Source of the DNA: a virus
Direction: 5' to 3' (one strand)
Length of the DNA: 20,240 bases
IMG/VR virus record: IMGVR_UViG_3300004806_000112
Location: 1 to 20,240 of that record
Shown: one piece after another, positions 8,845-16,581 of the stretch
How the letters are laid out: each line of letters opens with the position of its first letter
How positions within the stretch are numbered: the first letter of the stretch is position 1
Program-made: the position numbers and the translations under genes
Notes under the pieces: model-generated
Databases searched by the model: none
What the model was told of the DNA's origin: nothing
Seen by the model: only the letters and a program-made list of their open reading frames with translations

Positions 8845-9738
8845 TTAAACAGGTGATTTAAAGCCTTGGAAAAGGCTTGGATTACCAATTTTTGGTAATC
8901 CGTATTTTGCAAAGTTATTAATAATCTCACCAATCGGTAGATATAAATTATTTGCTACTGTATAGTTTGAATACGTCCAGCGGGTATTATGTACAACCAT
9001 CTTTTCTTCTGTATAATCTAAAGTTTCTTCGTTGACAGTAAATGGTACACAATTATAAAAACTCCATACCTTTCTTGGAATCATTGATACACCAGCCCTT
9101 GAACGAGTGTATTGCATTACATGCATATTACACTTCATGTTTTTAATAGCTTGGGTAACATCATTAGGGTCTCGAGCAACAAGACCAAAGTGTGCAGCAA
9201 GAATGACCCAAGGTCTTACTACGAAATCAATAAACGATGTATTTGTTTCTCTAAATCCAATATCTAAAACCGGTGCTTCATGATTTCTACTACCACCTAA
9301 GACACCGGGTAAGAATCCCCTATTATTATCTACATACGCACTTTCTACATTCCATGCTTCATTAGGGATAGTAATATTAGCAGCGAATAAACAACCAACA
9401 ACTTTTTGTAATGGGTAAGCTGTTAAAATATTCTTAGCCTCATCGATATCAAACTCGTTACCAGATGCATTACGCTCTAATCCTTGAATAATAGAAGTTT
9501 TAAGACCGGGTGGATATTGATCAATAAGAACAATCCACTGGGTAGTCATGGGTATGGCCGTAAACCATGACTCCATTTGGTTTAAAAAATAATCCCTTGC
9601 GCTAATAATCGGGACCGCAGGTAGATTTAAACCAAATAGCTGGGATATTTGAGGGGCAAATAATGGGTTTGACCCTGTACCAACACCGGCTATGTTTTGA
9701 CCTAAACTATCAAGTGCACTACTAAAGGGATCGTTCAC
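8845..9738 (-). CDS. Tail-tube cap/initiator-like protein (gp54/gp48-type candidate)
   Basis: A 297-residue structural protein. The first 45 residues are low in charge and probably flexible. Residues about 165-260 contain FIDFVVRPWVILAAHFGLVAR and, further on, PRKVWSFYNCVPFTVNEETLDY with a final antiparallel strand. This is the tube-fold pattern (an arm strand, 'D..i.PW' helix and a 'NC.P..v' strand) also found in baseplate proteins that cap the tube. T4 gp48 and gp54 start the tail tube on the baseplate, and a gene next to the tube gene suits that job. The start is GTG; the reading frame and spacing to the upstream GCTAAATA motif (5 nt) support it. gp48 versus gp54 cannot be decided by eye. 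Confidence 0.55.
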   Translation of the reverse strand: MNDPFSSALDSLGQNIAGVGTGSNPLFAPQISQLFGLNLPAVPIISARDYFLNQMESWFTAIPMTTQWIVLIDQYPPGLKTSIIQGLERNASGNEFDIDEAKNILTAYPLQKVVGCLFAANITIPNEAWNVESAYVDNNRGFLPGVLGGSRNHEAPVLDIGFRETNTSFIDFVVRPWVILAAHFGLVARDPNDVTQAIKNMKCNMHVMQYTRSRAGVSMIPRKVWSFYNCVPFTVNEETLDYTEEKMVVHNTRWTYSNYTVANNLYLPIGEIINNFAKYGLPKIGNPSLFQGFKSPV

Positions 9739-9743
9739 CTAAT

Positions 9744-9751
9744 TATTTAGC
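9744..9751 (-). promoter_or_regulatory. Late-promoter-like motif before the tube-cap gene
   Basis: The minus strand reads GCTAAATA, then 5 nt (ATTAG) and the GTG at 9738. Having the motif at the usual distance also supports the GTG start. Confidence 0.6.
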
Positions 9752-9767
9752 TTAGGTAGCTACTTCT

Positions 9768-10334
9768 TTAGGGGGATGTACGTGTGAAGTAGTGGTAAGC
9801 CATTGTAGCAGTGAACTCAATGGTCTGACCTGTACCACCGGCAATATTGTAGGTAAGAGCACCAACACTACGCGGTGATACACCAACAAGATTATACTCA
9901 GCAATACGATTCATCTTGTTGTCAAGCTGAATAAGGTTAATGACTGAAGTTTGTTTAGGTGTGAGATAATCACCGGTACTATTAGCATCATCAAACGTGT
10001 AGCGTGACCAATCTTCAAACTTCTGTCTAATTTGTGAATTAGCATCAGCGTAGAATAACATGCTATAGGCTTCAGAACCGGGATAAGTGGCATTACCAGG
10101 AAGGTTAAACTGGAGACCCATATAAGGAACGGGTACGTTAGTAATTGATCTTTCAGGTAAAATTGCTGTCTTGACGTAAACTAAATCGGTATCACCGAAA
10201 GTAATTGTCTGTCCAGCTGCATTTGTGGCGCCACCAGTCGTAATCGACAATACACGGAAGTTAAAATCGCGTGCGAAGTCTCTATTGGCTGCTGTGCTAT
10301 AGAAGTTTTGGATGAGTTGGTTTGTATCGGCCAT
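9768..10334 (-). CDS. gp19: Tail tube protein (gp19)
   Basis: A 188-residue protein of the gp19 family that stacks in hexameric rings to form the inner tail tube. Seen directly: an N-terminal strand-rich RDFNFRVLSI, a FGDTDLVYVKTAILPERSI segment, the VPYMGLQFNLPGNATYPGSEAY motif that is highly characteristic of the family, an IRQKFEDWSRYTF helix and a final strand pair (TIEFTATMAYHYF). T4 gp19 is 163 aa, so the length fits. It lies directly downstream of the sheath gene, as in T4. An ACTAAATA motif 5 nt before the ATG gives it its own probable late promoter, fitting a very abundant protein. Confidence 0.9.
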   Translation of the reverse strand: MADTNQLIQNFYSTAANRDFARDFNFRVLSITTGGATNAAGQTITFGDTDLVYVKTAILPERSITNVPVPYMGLQFNLPGNATYPGSEAYSMLFYADANSQIRQKFEDWSRYTFDDANSTGDYLTPKQTSVINLIQLDNKMNRIAEYNLVGVSPRSVGALTYNIAGGTGQTIEFTATMAYHYFTRTSP

Positions 10335-10339
10335 ATAAT

Positions 10340-10347
10340 TATTTAGT
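10340..10347 (-). promoter_or_regulatory. Late-promoter-like motif before the tail tube gene
   Basis: The minus strand reads ACTAAATA, then 5 nt (ATTAT) and the ATG at 10334. It lies in the 16-nt gap between sheath stop and tube start. Confidence 0.6.
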
Positions 10348-10350
10348 TGT

Positions 10351-12759
10351 TTATGCTACGATCTCAGAGAAGTTTTGATTTGTTCTTGTAGCGTAGAAGT
10401 TAACAAGAACGAATTCGGCTGTTCTGACTGGCTTGATATAGATATCAACTACGAGTGAATTGTCGTCAATAACAGTTGGTGTGTTATTTCTTTCATCGCA
10501 GATTAACAAGTAATCGTAGATACCAGATGAATTCTTAGCATTATCAAAGATCGGAGTCAAGACGTTCTTAACTTGCGTTCTTGTAAAGAGCGTATTAGGC
10601 TCGAATACGTAGTATCTTGCAACAGCGTTGGTCTGATTCTCGAGAGTCAAGAACAATCTACGAACGTTAATGCGATCGAAAGCACTTGGAATCTTTTGCA
10701 TCGTCTTTTGACCGTATACCACATACCCTTCATTCGGGAAGAATGCAATTGGGTTAAGTGAGATCTTATAGAGTTGATCGCGCTGCTTTTGCTTTGGATA
10801 GATTGCAATGTCAGCTACACCGTTGAGTACACCGCGACGGAATCCAGCAGGAGCTGTCCAGGGCTGATAATTGGCATCTGTATTGGCCATAATGGCTGCA
10901 ACAAAGCCCGAAGATGGTACCCAGACAAGACGGCTTGAGGATTGATCAGGTACTTGTACACAATTTGCATATACAGCGGTATAGCTATTATTAATAAAGC
11001 TAAACTGGTTATATAACGGCCAGTAAATGTACGTGCTAAAGTCCTTCGAAGGATCGTCTAATGTCTTGACATTGTTTTGTACAAAGATGTTTGTAAGAGG
11101 ATCAGCAATAAAGAGGTGGTCCTTACGCTGAAGTGCAGCGAAGTTTACAAACTGTGTTGCGACAGCCTTATAGTTAAGAGCAATATTTGCACTAGCTCCG
11201 GTACCGTCTTGCGCTGTAAGCTGGAAGAAATCAGTACCTGTATAAGGAACGGTATCATCAAAGTAACCAGACGTTGCTGGGTTGAATGAATTGGCGTAAA
11301 TTGTACCAAGACCGGCTTCAACTACAACGGATAACGGATAAAGATCGGCATTATCCATGAGATTAAGCATGTTATTAACCTTTGTTGGTACGTCACCGAT
11401 TGTCTTTGTTGTTACAGTCTCAACAGCGTAGTCACCAAGAGCAACAAGGCTATTTGTTGATCCAAATTGATTGATAAGAGCGGTATAAGTGGCAGATGTT
11501 GCACCTGTACGAGTTGCGAAGGTGTCAATAAATCCGCCGTTGCCATTAGAGGAAAGTGCATCATAGGCTAAGGTACCAGCGCGAGCTGTATTCAAGAAAC
11601 GAATATTCTTATTAGGAGTACCACTAAGATTCAACCAAGATGTTGTATTCTTATTGGAAATGAACGGATTAACAAGAGCAACAATATTGTTTGAATTGTT
11701 TTCAACGTTTTCAATGAAGTAGCTAGTAGCAGGTCCGCCCTTAGGGTTATTAATCTGGCGATAATAATCGAATGAAGCGTTATAACCTTCTTGAAGAACG
11801 TAATCAAGCTGAATAGTATCAGGAGAGAATACAGACTGACGAAGTTTGAATACGCCAAGGTTAATTGTATCGTTGAATTGAACTGGAGATGTATCGAAAG
11901 TAGCGATATTCTCGACAACCTGTGATACACTACCGTTAGCTCCAAGAGTTGTAGCAGAAAGAGGGAAGGTTAAGCGCTGACTTGGTACGGTAACGTAATT
12001 ACTTGGTGTAATGTATCCGTTTGTATTAACAGATTGTACACTATTAAAGTCATCGTACTGAGTAGCAGGATTAAGTGCTGTATTATCAACAATACCGATA
12101 TAGGTACCTTCAAAACGACTATTAATAGAAGCCTGAGACTTGTTAAGAACAATTAAACCGGCTTGACCGAGGCTTGAAAGACTGGTAAAGGTGGTTGTTG
12201 GTGTAGCGCTACTTAATACACCAGCGTTCGTATATGCCCAAGTAGTAGGATCAGCAGCTGCGCTTAACCAGGTATAAGCACTACCACGAAGAATAGAAAG
12301 ATAATCGGACTCACTAAGTGTAACATGCGATGGTGCGCCGAAGAAATAAGTCTGCCCAGAAGCCGAAGCAGGGTAGCTAAGAACCGTTGAGGTAACAGTC
12401 GCAAAATTTGTACTACCGGCAGAAAGAGTAGCTGTTACAACAGGATATACAAGGGCACTATACTGGTTTGTTGTACCGAGACCTTGACCAGCACCATATG
12501 GAATACGATAGCAAGTAACATTCGCCGGTGACTGAAATACTGCTTTAGCAGACTGGTAGAAATAACGCTCAGATGCATTCGTTGGGGTACCGAAAATCTG
12601 TTCAAATTCAGATAATGTGCTTACCTGGATAGGTTCAGAAGATGGACCCTTAGCAGCAAAACCAGGAATTAAGACATTTGTTGGGGAAGCAAGATTTGCA
12701 GTAAGAGAAAGATCAGTTTCACTAATCTGTACGCCGGGACTTTGAATTATACGTGCCAT
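10351..12759 (-). CDS. gp18: Tail sheath protein (gp18)
   Basis: An 802-residue contractile sheath subunit. The N-terminus, MARIIQSPGVQISETDLS, is the conserved sheath opening ('SPGV...E.D.S'), followed by a GFAAKGPSSEPIQVSTLSEFEQIFG segment. The C-terminal 240 residues hold the conserved polymerisation domain: YIYWPLYNQ, VWVPSSGFVAAIMANTDANYQPWTAPAG, then GVADIAIYPKQKQRDQLY, NPIAFFPNEGYVVYGQKTM and a final VRTAEFVLVNFYATRTNQNF strand. It is longer than T4 gp18 (659 aa). The extra length lies in the middle (about 100-560), probably surface domains. Codon choice is more GC-rich and even than in the baseplate genes, as expected for an abundant protein. A CATAAATA motif lies 6 nt before the ATG. 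Confidence 0.93.
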   Translation of the reverse strand: MARIIQSPGVQISETDLSLTANLASPTNVLIPGFAAKGPSSEPIQVSTLSEFEQIFGTPTNASERYFYQSAKAVFQSPANVTCYRIPYGAGQGLGTTNQYSALVYPVVTATLSAGSTNFATVTSTVLSYPASASGQTYFFGAPSHVTLSESDYLSILRGSAYTWLSAAADPTTWAYTNAGVLSSATPTTTFTSLSSLGQAGLIVLNKSQASINSRFEGTYIGIVDNTALNPATQYDDFNSVQSVNTNGYITPSNYVTVPSQRLTFPLSATTLGANGSVSQVVENIATFDTSPVQFNDTINLGVFKLRQSVFSPDTIQLDYVLQEGYNASFDYYRQINNPKGGPATSYFIENVENNSNNIVALVNPFISNKNTTSWLNLSGTPNKNIRFLNTARAGTLAYDALSSNGNGGFIDTFATRTGATSATYTALINQFGSTNSLVALGDYAVETVTTKTIGDVPTKVNNMLNLMDNADLYPLSVVVEAGLGTIYANSFNPATSGYFDDTVPYTGTDFFQLTAQDGTGASANIALNYKAVATQFVNFAALQRKDHLFIADPLTNIFVQNNVKTLDDPSKDFSTYIYWPLYNQFSFINNSYTAVYANCVQVPDQSSSRLVWVPSSGFVAAIMANTDANYQPWTAPAGFRRGVLNGVADIAIYPKQKQRDQLYKISLNPIAFFPNEGYVVYGQKTMQKIPSAFDRINVRRLFLTLENQTNAVARYYVFEPNTLFTRTQVKNVLTPIFDNAKNSSGIYDYLLICDERNNTPTVIDDNSLVVDIYIKPVRTAEFVLVNFYATRTNQNFSEIVA

Positions 12760-12765
12760 ATAAAG

Positions 12766-12773
12766 TATTTATG
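12766..12773 (-). promoter_or_regulatory. Late-promoter-like motif before the sheath gene
   Basis: The minus strand reads CATAAATA, then 6 nt (CTTTAT) and the ATG at 12759. Seven of eight positions match T4 consensus TATAAATA. Confidence 0.7.
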
Positions 12774-12799
12774 GACTTCTGGAAATATTTTTTTAGCTT

Positions 12800-13423
12800 T
12801 TAGAGACTTTCTATTTCGTAAATGGGTGTGACGATGAGCTGAGAGTAGCTAATAGTCATTGTTGATTCAATTTCACCACCATCCTTATAATTATAGGTAA
12901 TTCCACCTAGATTTGTCGGAAATGCATCGATATATTTAAATTCAATGACACGTTTATTGTATTCATCTAAACCGTAAACTGATATTGTTGTCTTGTACTG
13001 ACTGTATTGACCTCTAGCACTGGATTGAACCACAGATTGTGTAGGATTTGTATAGTCATTACTGTCGTATATGTCTAGCTGATCATCATTTAGTAAATTA
13101 AGCCAGGTATAGATTACCCAGTAATTATTAAATCGGTTATCAACAATGAAGTCAACAGTAACTGGAGGATATGGGTCACGAGAGTGTGAAGTAACGGTTT
13201 GTGTCTGTCCAGCATAACGATTTTGCACTGCGGGAACAGAAATTTCAGGAATTACCGTACCAGCTACGGCAAATTGCATCGTATCGGGCTGAATATTAAC
13301 GTTATCACGTACAAATTTTGAAGTAATTTTCTTTAAAGCGGTTGGAACGTCTAGAACTAATAGAAATTTATCTTTTCTTGAAAGATTGAACGGACTTTGT
13401 GTATAATCAACAGCGTTTGACAT
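12800..13423 (-). CDS. Tail-tube-fold protein (gp19/gp54-related)
   Basis: A 207-residue protein that looks like a distant relative of the tube protein. Seen: a central VAGTVIPEISVPAVQNRYAG segment (the gp19 'a..iP...i....v.y.G' pattern), PPVTVDFIVDNRFNNYWVIY followed by a TWLNLL helix, and a C-terminal GGITYNYKDGGEIESTMTIS strand pair close to that of the tube protein (GALTYNIAGGTGQTIEFTATM). It could be a tube-terminator, a neck protein or a baseplate tube-cap protein; position between terminase and sheath does not decide it. It starts ATG 6 nt after the terminase stop. No clear TAAATA motif precedes it, so it is probably read through from the terminase promoter. Confidence 0.55.
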   Translation of the reverse strand: MSNAVDYTQSPFNLSRKDKFLLVLDVPTALKKITSKFVRDNVNIQPDTMQFAVAGTVIPEISVPAVQNRYAGQTQTVTSHSRDPYPPVTVDFIVDNRFNNYWVIYTWLNLLNDDQLDIYDSNDYTNPTQSVVQSSARGQYSQYKTTISVYGLDEYNKRVIEFKYIDAFPTNLGGITYNYKDGGEIESTMTISYSQLIVTPIYEIESL

Positions 13424-13429
13424 ATAATA

Positions 13430-15151
13430 TTAGCCTATTAGTTTCCAACCCTGTTCTTCCATCTCATTAATATCGGTTTTTTCTGGTCCATCACCAATAT
13501 CGAAGATAATAGGCATTGGAATACCTTCTTCTTTATTGATTTCATTATTGTACATGGAAGTAGGGTTAATAAAATATTTAATACCGTAATCTAAAGATTT
13601 GATATGAAGAGGCCGTTTATTGTCATCTAGATCGACAATTTCAAAGTACTTTTCTGTAATTTCATTCTCTAAAATCATTAAAGTCCAGATAAGACTCATA
13701 ACCCTATCATCTTGATTACCGTTGCCAGGTTTTGTGGACCATGAACCATTCGGATAACGAACAAAGTTTTTTAACTCTAGTAATGTTCTAAAATCTTTGA
13801 TTCTAACAACGTTAAGCTCATTCAACCAGTAACGCATATTCATTACACCCTTATATTTTGTGTTTGTATGGGCTACGACACCAGGTTTTGTAAAAACCTT
13901 ATCACCGGCCTTAGCTCCATAATATACAATATTTTCATAACCAATATTGTTTTTAAGTTGATCAACAACCTGGGCACCGCAATTATTTCTCTCAATTAAA
14001 GCTGGAGGGTTACCCCAATGCTGTAGGATTTCATGTAATTTTGTAGTAAAATTATACGGACTTATTTCATTATTATGATAAATTGCTACTTGTTCTATAT
14101 TACGTAAATCTGTAATATCCAGAACTTGTATAACAGAAGCTGCTTCACCGACACCTTCAGAAACATCGACTCCAGCTACATACAACCGTTCTTTATTTGG
14201 TTCACCCCATAGAAGATAATGGCCCTCATCAAATACAAACGTAGGCTCTCGACACTCTGACTTTAATCGATCAAAGAAAGCTTCATTAATAGCGCTTTCA
14301 CCGGATTGTAAGAAAGTATTACCAAACTCTTGATCAAATTTCTCTCTACTACCCATCTCTCGGATTGTCTTAAGCTTCCATTTTTCGTCTCTTCCGGGAA
14401 CCTCCCACCAATCTACACGTTCAGCCTTCCAGCCATTGTGCTTTTCAGGATCGTCTTCCATAGCACCTTCATATAAATCATGGAATAAATTACCGGTTCC
14501 GTTAGGAGTACTTGCTACAAAGATTTTTGATTTCTTAGAAGATGATATAATTGGATATACTGAAGCCCAGAATTCTTCTACTAGGTGGTTATCAATAAAC
14601 GCTAACTCATCAAGGAGAACTACGTTTACAGAATCACCACGACCGGCATCACTACTTGTTGTACTAATACCAATACTCGAGCCATTAGCTAGAGCCATTG
14701 ATGTTTTACCATATTCTAAAATACCGGGTTTTAGATAATTTGGTAACATTTCATATGCCATTCTAACACGTTTAAAAATATTAATAGCTGTAGCTTCTTT
14801 GTTAGCTACAATAAGAATACGTTGATCGGTTTGAAAGCATACCATCCAAAGAGCATAAATTGTAAACAATGTTGTTTTACCACTCTGACGAGAAGATAAC
14901 ATAACCACAAATCGATTATCGCGTAAAGATCGGAGGATTCGTTTTTGGAATAGATGTAGCTTAATTTTTATTTTACCTTCATCAAGGTTAGTAATAAAGA
15001 AAAAGTTTTCAGCAAAATAAAGTATATTCTTTTTACATTTATCTATATCCTTGATCCATTCAGGGTTTGATTCGTAGTCAAATAAAGCATCTGGTGTTGG
15101 TAACTTTTCATTACCAAGATAAAATTGCTGTTTCTCTTTTTTAGTAGCCAT
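13430..15151 (-). CDS. gp17: Terminase large subunit (gp17)
   Basis: A 573-residue packaging motor and nuclease. The ATPase domain shows Walker A SSRQSGKTT at about residues 86-94, Walker B VNVVLLDE at 175-182 (D181, catalytic E182) and coupling motif STPNG at 214-218. The nuclease domain shows an RNase H-like triad: D329 in AGVDVSEG, E387 in ALIERNN, and D481/D482 in GNQDDRVMS. T4 gp17 is 610 aa. It pumps DNA into the prohead at the portal and cuts concatemers. The gene is divergent from 15175 with only 23 nt between starts. That gap has no late motif facing the terminase, so its promoter is not evident. No small terminase is recognised in the window. Confidence 0.95.
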   Translation of the reverse strand: MATKKEKQQFYLGNEKLPTPDALFDYESNPEWIKDIDKCKKNILYFAENFFFITNLDEGKIKIKLHLFQKRILRSLRDNRFVVMLSSRQSGKTTLFTIYALWMVCFQTDQRILIVANKEATAINIFKRVRMAYEMLPNYLKPGILEYGKTSMALANGSSIGISTTSSDAGRGDSVNVVLLDELAFIDNHLVEEFWASVYPIISSSKKSKIFVASTPNGTGNLFHDLYEGAMEDDPEKHNGWKAERVDWWEVPGRDEKWKLKTIREMGSREKFDQEFGNTFLQSGESAINEAFFDRLKSECREPTFVFDEGHYLLWGEPNKERLYVAGVDVSEGVGEAASVIQVLDITDLRNIEQVAIYHNNEISPYNFTTKLHEILQHWGNPPALIERNNCGAQVVDQLKNNIGYENIVYYGAKAGDKVFTKPGVVAHTNTKYKGVMNMRYWLNELNVVRIKDFRTLLELKNFVRYPNGSWSTKPGNGNQDDRVMSLIWTLMILENEITEKYFEIVDLDDNKRPLHIKSLDYGIKYFINPTSMYNNEINKEEGIPMPIIFDIGDGPEKTDINEMEEQGWKLIG

Positions 15152-15155
15152 TTAG

Positions 15156-15163
15156 TATAAATA
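15156..15163 (+). promoter_or_regulatory. Perfect T4-type late promoter (TATAAATA)
   Basis: TATAAATA lies 11 nt before the ATG at 15175, in the 23-nt gap between divergent starts. The T4 late consensus is matched in full. Spacing is larger than at the other motifs, which would leave about 6 nt of 5' leader. Confidence 0.7.
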
Positions 15164-15174
15164 ATTAAGCATAT

Positions 15175-16152
15175 ATGAATAAAGCACGCAATCTCGTTGA
15201 AATGGGTGAATTTTACGCTTCTACAGTACTTACTGAAGCAGCTAAGAAGAACAACCTTAAAGGTATTGGTAAAGACACTTTTGCCATGGCAGGTAAGAAG
15301 ACATCTGATGTTGTTTTACCTAAAGGTTTTAAGACAAAAGCTTACGATAAGTGTGGACCTATGAGTAACGAAAATGAAAAATCTCTTGCTAAGCCTCTTG
15401 AGGCTAGAGACGCAAAGGGTAAGAAAACATTCTCCGGAGTAGAAAATCTTTCTTCAGCTTCAGAAAAAATGGAAGTGGAGACTATAAATAATTTTATGAA
15501 CAAATCTATTTTTGATCGCTTATATGAGGACGTAATGTCCGATAACATTCATACACCTGAAGATGCAGATATGCACGACGCCCACGCTCTTGACCTTCCT
15601 GGAGCTGAAGGACATGAAGATGGTGATGAAGTAACAATCACCCTTAGCAAGGAGCTTGCTGGTAAGCTTCACGACGCTCTTATGGCCGTTCTTGGTTCTG
15701 ACGAAGAACAGCACGGTGAAGAAGAGGGTGGTATGGAAGGTGAAGACGAAGGTGAAATGGAAGAAGATGATTCAATGAGTGCAGAAGCTACTGAACTCGA
15801 AGAAATCAAGATTCCCGGAACCGTTCACGGTGGTGGAAAGCATCCTTGGGAACTCGGCGGTGCTAAAAGCAATGTGGTCAAGAATTCCTGGTCATCACAT
15901 CACGTCGATGGTAAGATCGGTGAAAGTGAACTTGAAGGTCAAGAATCCGGAATCGGTGCTAAGGGCGCTAAGGTTCGTATTTACGGAGCTGCTGATGGAG
16001 TACCTGATACAGCTGACACAACACCAGTACCTGTTAAGCCAGTACCTGTTGATTCAAAGGTTTCGAAGAACGTTGGTAAGGTTCTTTTCGCGACTGGTAA
16101 GGACAACTATAAGGCTCCTAAGGGCCAGCTTCGCGACTTCCGTAAGCTCTAA
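15175..16152 (+). CDS. Acidic putative internal head / prohead-core protein
   Basis: A 325-residue protein of unrecognised family. Residues about 170-210 are extremely acidic (Glu/Asp runs such as EEEGGMEGEDEGEMEEDD), recalling the acidic prohead-core proteins of T4. The N-terminus MNKARNLVEMGEFYASTVLTEAA ends in LTE followed by Ala, matching the T4 gp21 prohead-protease rule (Leu/Ile-X-Glu, then Ala/Ser/Gly), as found in capsid-targeting sequences. A second candidate site is IGE/S at 248-251. Codon choice is markedly different from its neighbours: more AAG, CTT, GGT and GCT and more GC, suggesting high expression. A perfect late promoter and a strong terminator flank it, so it forms its own transcription unit. 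The function is inferred, not recognised. Confidence 0.7.
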   Translation: MNKARNLVEMGEFYASTVLTEAAKKNNLKGIGKDTFAMAGKKTSDVVLPKGFKTKAYDKCGPMSNENEKSLAKPLEARDAKGKKTFSGVENLSSASEKMEVETINNFMNKSIFDRLYEDVMSDNIHTPEDADMHDAHALDLPGAEGHEDGDEVTITLSKELAGKLHDALMAVLGSDEEQHGEEEGGMEGEDEGEMEEDDSMSAEATELEEIKIPGTVHGGGKHPWELGGAKSNVVKNSWSSHHVDGKIGESELEGQESGIGAKGAKVRIYGAADGVPDTADTTPVPVKPVPVDSKVSKNVGKVLFATGKDNYKAPKGQLRDFRKL

Positions 16153-16180
16153 TAAGTTAGATAGATCAAAAATTAAAATT

Positions 16181-16210
16181 AAGGGCCTTAGCAATAAGGC
16201 CCTTTTTTTT
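16181..16210 (+). terminator. Strong intrinsic terminator
   Basis: A perfect 10-bp stem AAGGGCCTTA / TAAGGCCCTT closes a GCAA (GNRA) tetraloop at 16191-16194, followed by eight T (16203-16210; the first two also pair in the stem). It sits 28 nt after the stop of the acidic protein and ends 1 nt before the next TATAAATA. Confidence 0.93.
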
Positions 16211-16211
16211 G

Positions 16212-16219
16212 TATAAATA
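16212..16219 (+). promoter_or_regulatory. Perfect T4-type late promoter (TATAAATA)
   Basis: TATAAATA begins 1 nt after the terminator T tract and ends 5 nt before the GTG at 16225. All eight consensus positions match. Confidence 0.72.
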
Positions 16220-16224
16220 TATGT

Positions 16225-16581
16225 GTGAATAGCTTTAAAGATCATTATAGAAAGTTTCATAAAGATGGCACAGCAGTAAAGCGTAGACACATTGATAGTA
16301 TGTTTACTAGTAATGCTACAGATCCTAATATGAAACATGCTAACGATATTGTACCAGTTTGTCATCGTGCTAATAATAACGCTGTTCAACCCTTTGAGGA
16401 ATTAAAACGAGTAGGAAGAGGATCAAAGCCTATTACCGGTGTTCAGGCTACCGCACTCGCAAAACAATTTGGTTTCAATATACCTTCACAAGCTAATGAG
16501 GAGGTAAAATGCGGTAATACAGGTATTAGTATTACTCGTCATCCAACTAATCCTAATTCATATCTTTTATATAAACGATAA
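16225..16581 (+). CDS. Small basic protein of unknown function
   Basis: A 118-residue protein I do not recognise. It is basic (many Lys, Arg and His), with an N-terminal YRKFHKDGTAVKRRH stretch, a middle FEELKRVGRGSKPITG loop and a C-terminal beta-like CGNTGISITRHPTNPNSYLLYK. A nucleic-acid-binding or head-neck role is possible but is only a guess. The start is GTG at 16225; an ATG at 16221 in another frame stops after three codons. A perfect TATAAATA 5 nt upstream supports the GTG. Its stop overlaps the start of the neck gene (TAATG), so the two are coupled. Confidence 0.65.
   Translation: MNSFKDHYRKFHKDGTAVKRRHIDSMFTSNATDPNMKHANDIVPVCHRANNNAVQPFEELKRVGRGSKPITGVQATALAKQFGFNIPSQANEEVKCGNTGISITRHPTNPNSYLLYKR

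Noticed and set aside
8861-8878. Perfect hairpin AAGCCTT-GGAA-AAGGCTT as a terminator
   Set aside because: It lies inside the coding end of the tube-cap-like gene and has no T tract on the minus strand, so it is probably coincidental.
11631-11945. 104-aa open frame inside the sheath gene
   Set aside because: Out-of-frame Leu/Ile/Ser-rich shadow of the sheath gene.
13424-13432. Late motif before the 207-aa gene
   Set aside because: CTAATATTAT resembles the motif with one base missing, but the TAAATA core is absent and the TAA belongs to the terminase stop.
15779-16216. 145-aa open frame on the plus strand
   Set aside because: It is an out-of-frame shadow of the acidic gene, runs through the terminator stem and has an Arg/Leu/Ser composition without motifs.
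16054-16389. 111-aa open frame on the minus strand
   Set aside because: It crosses the terminator, the late promoter and two plus-strand genes; no start signal or recognisable protein.
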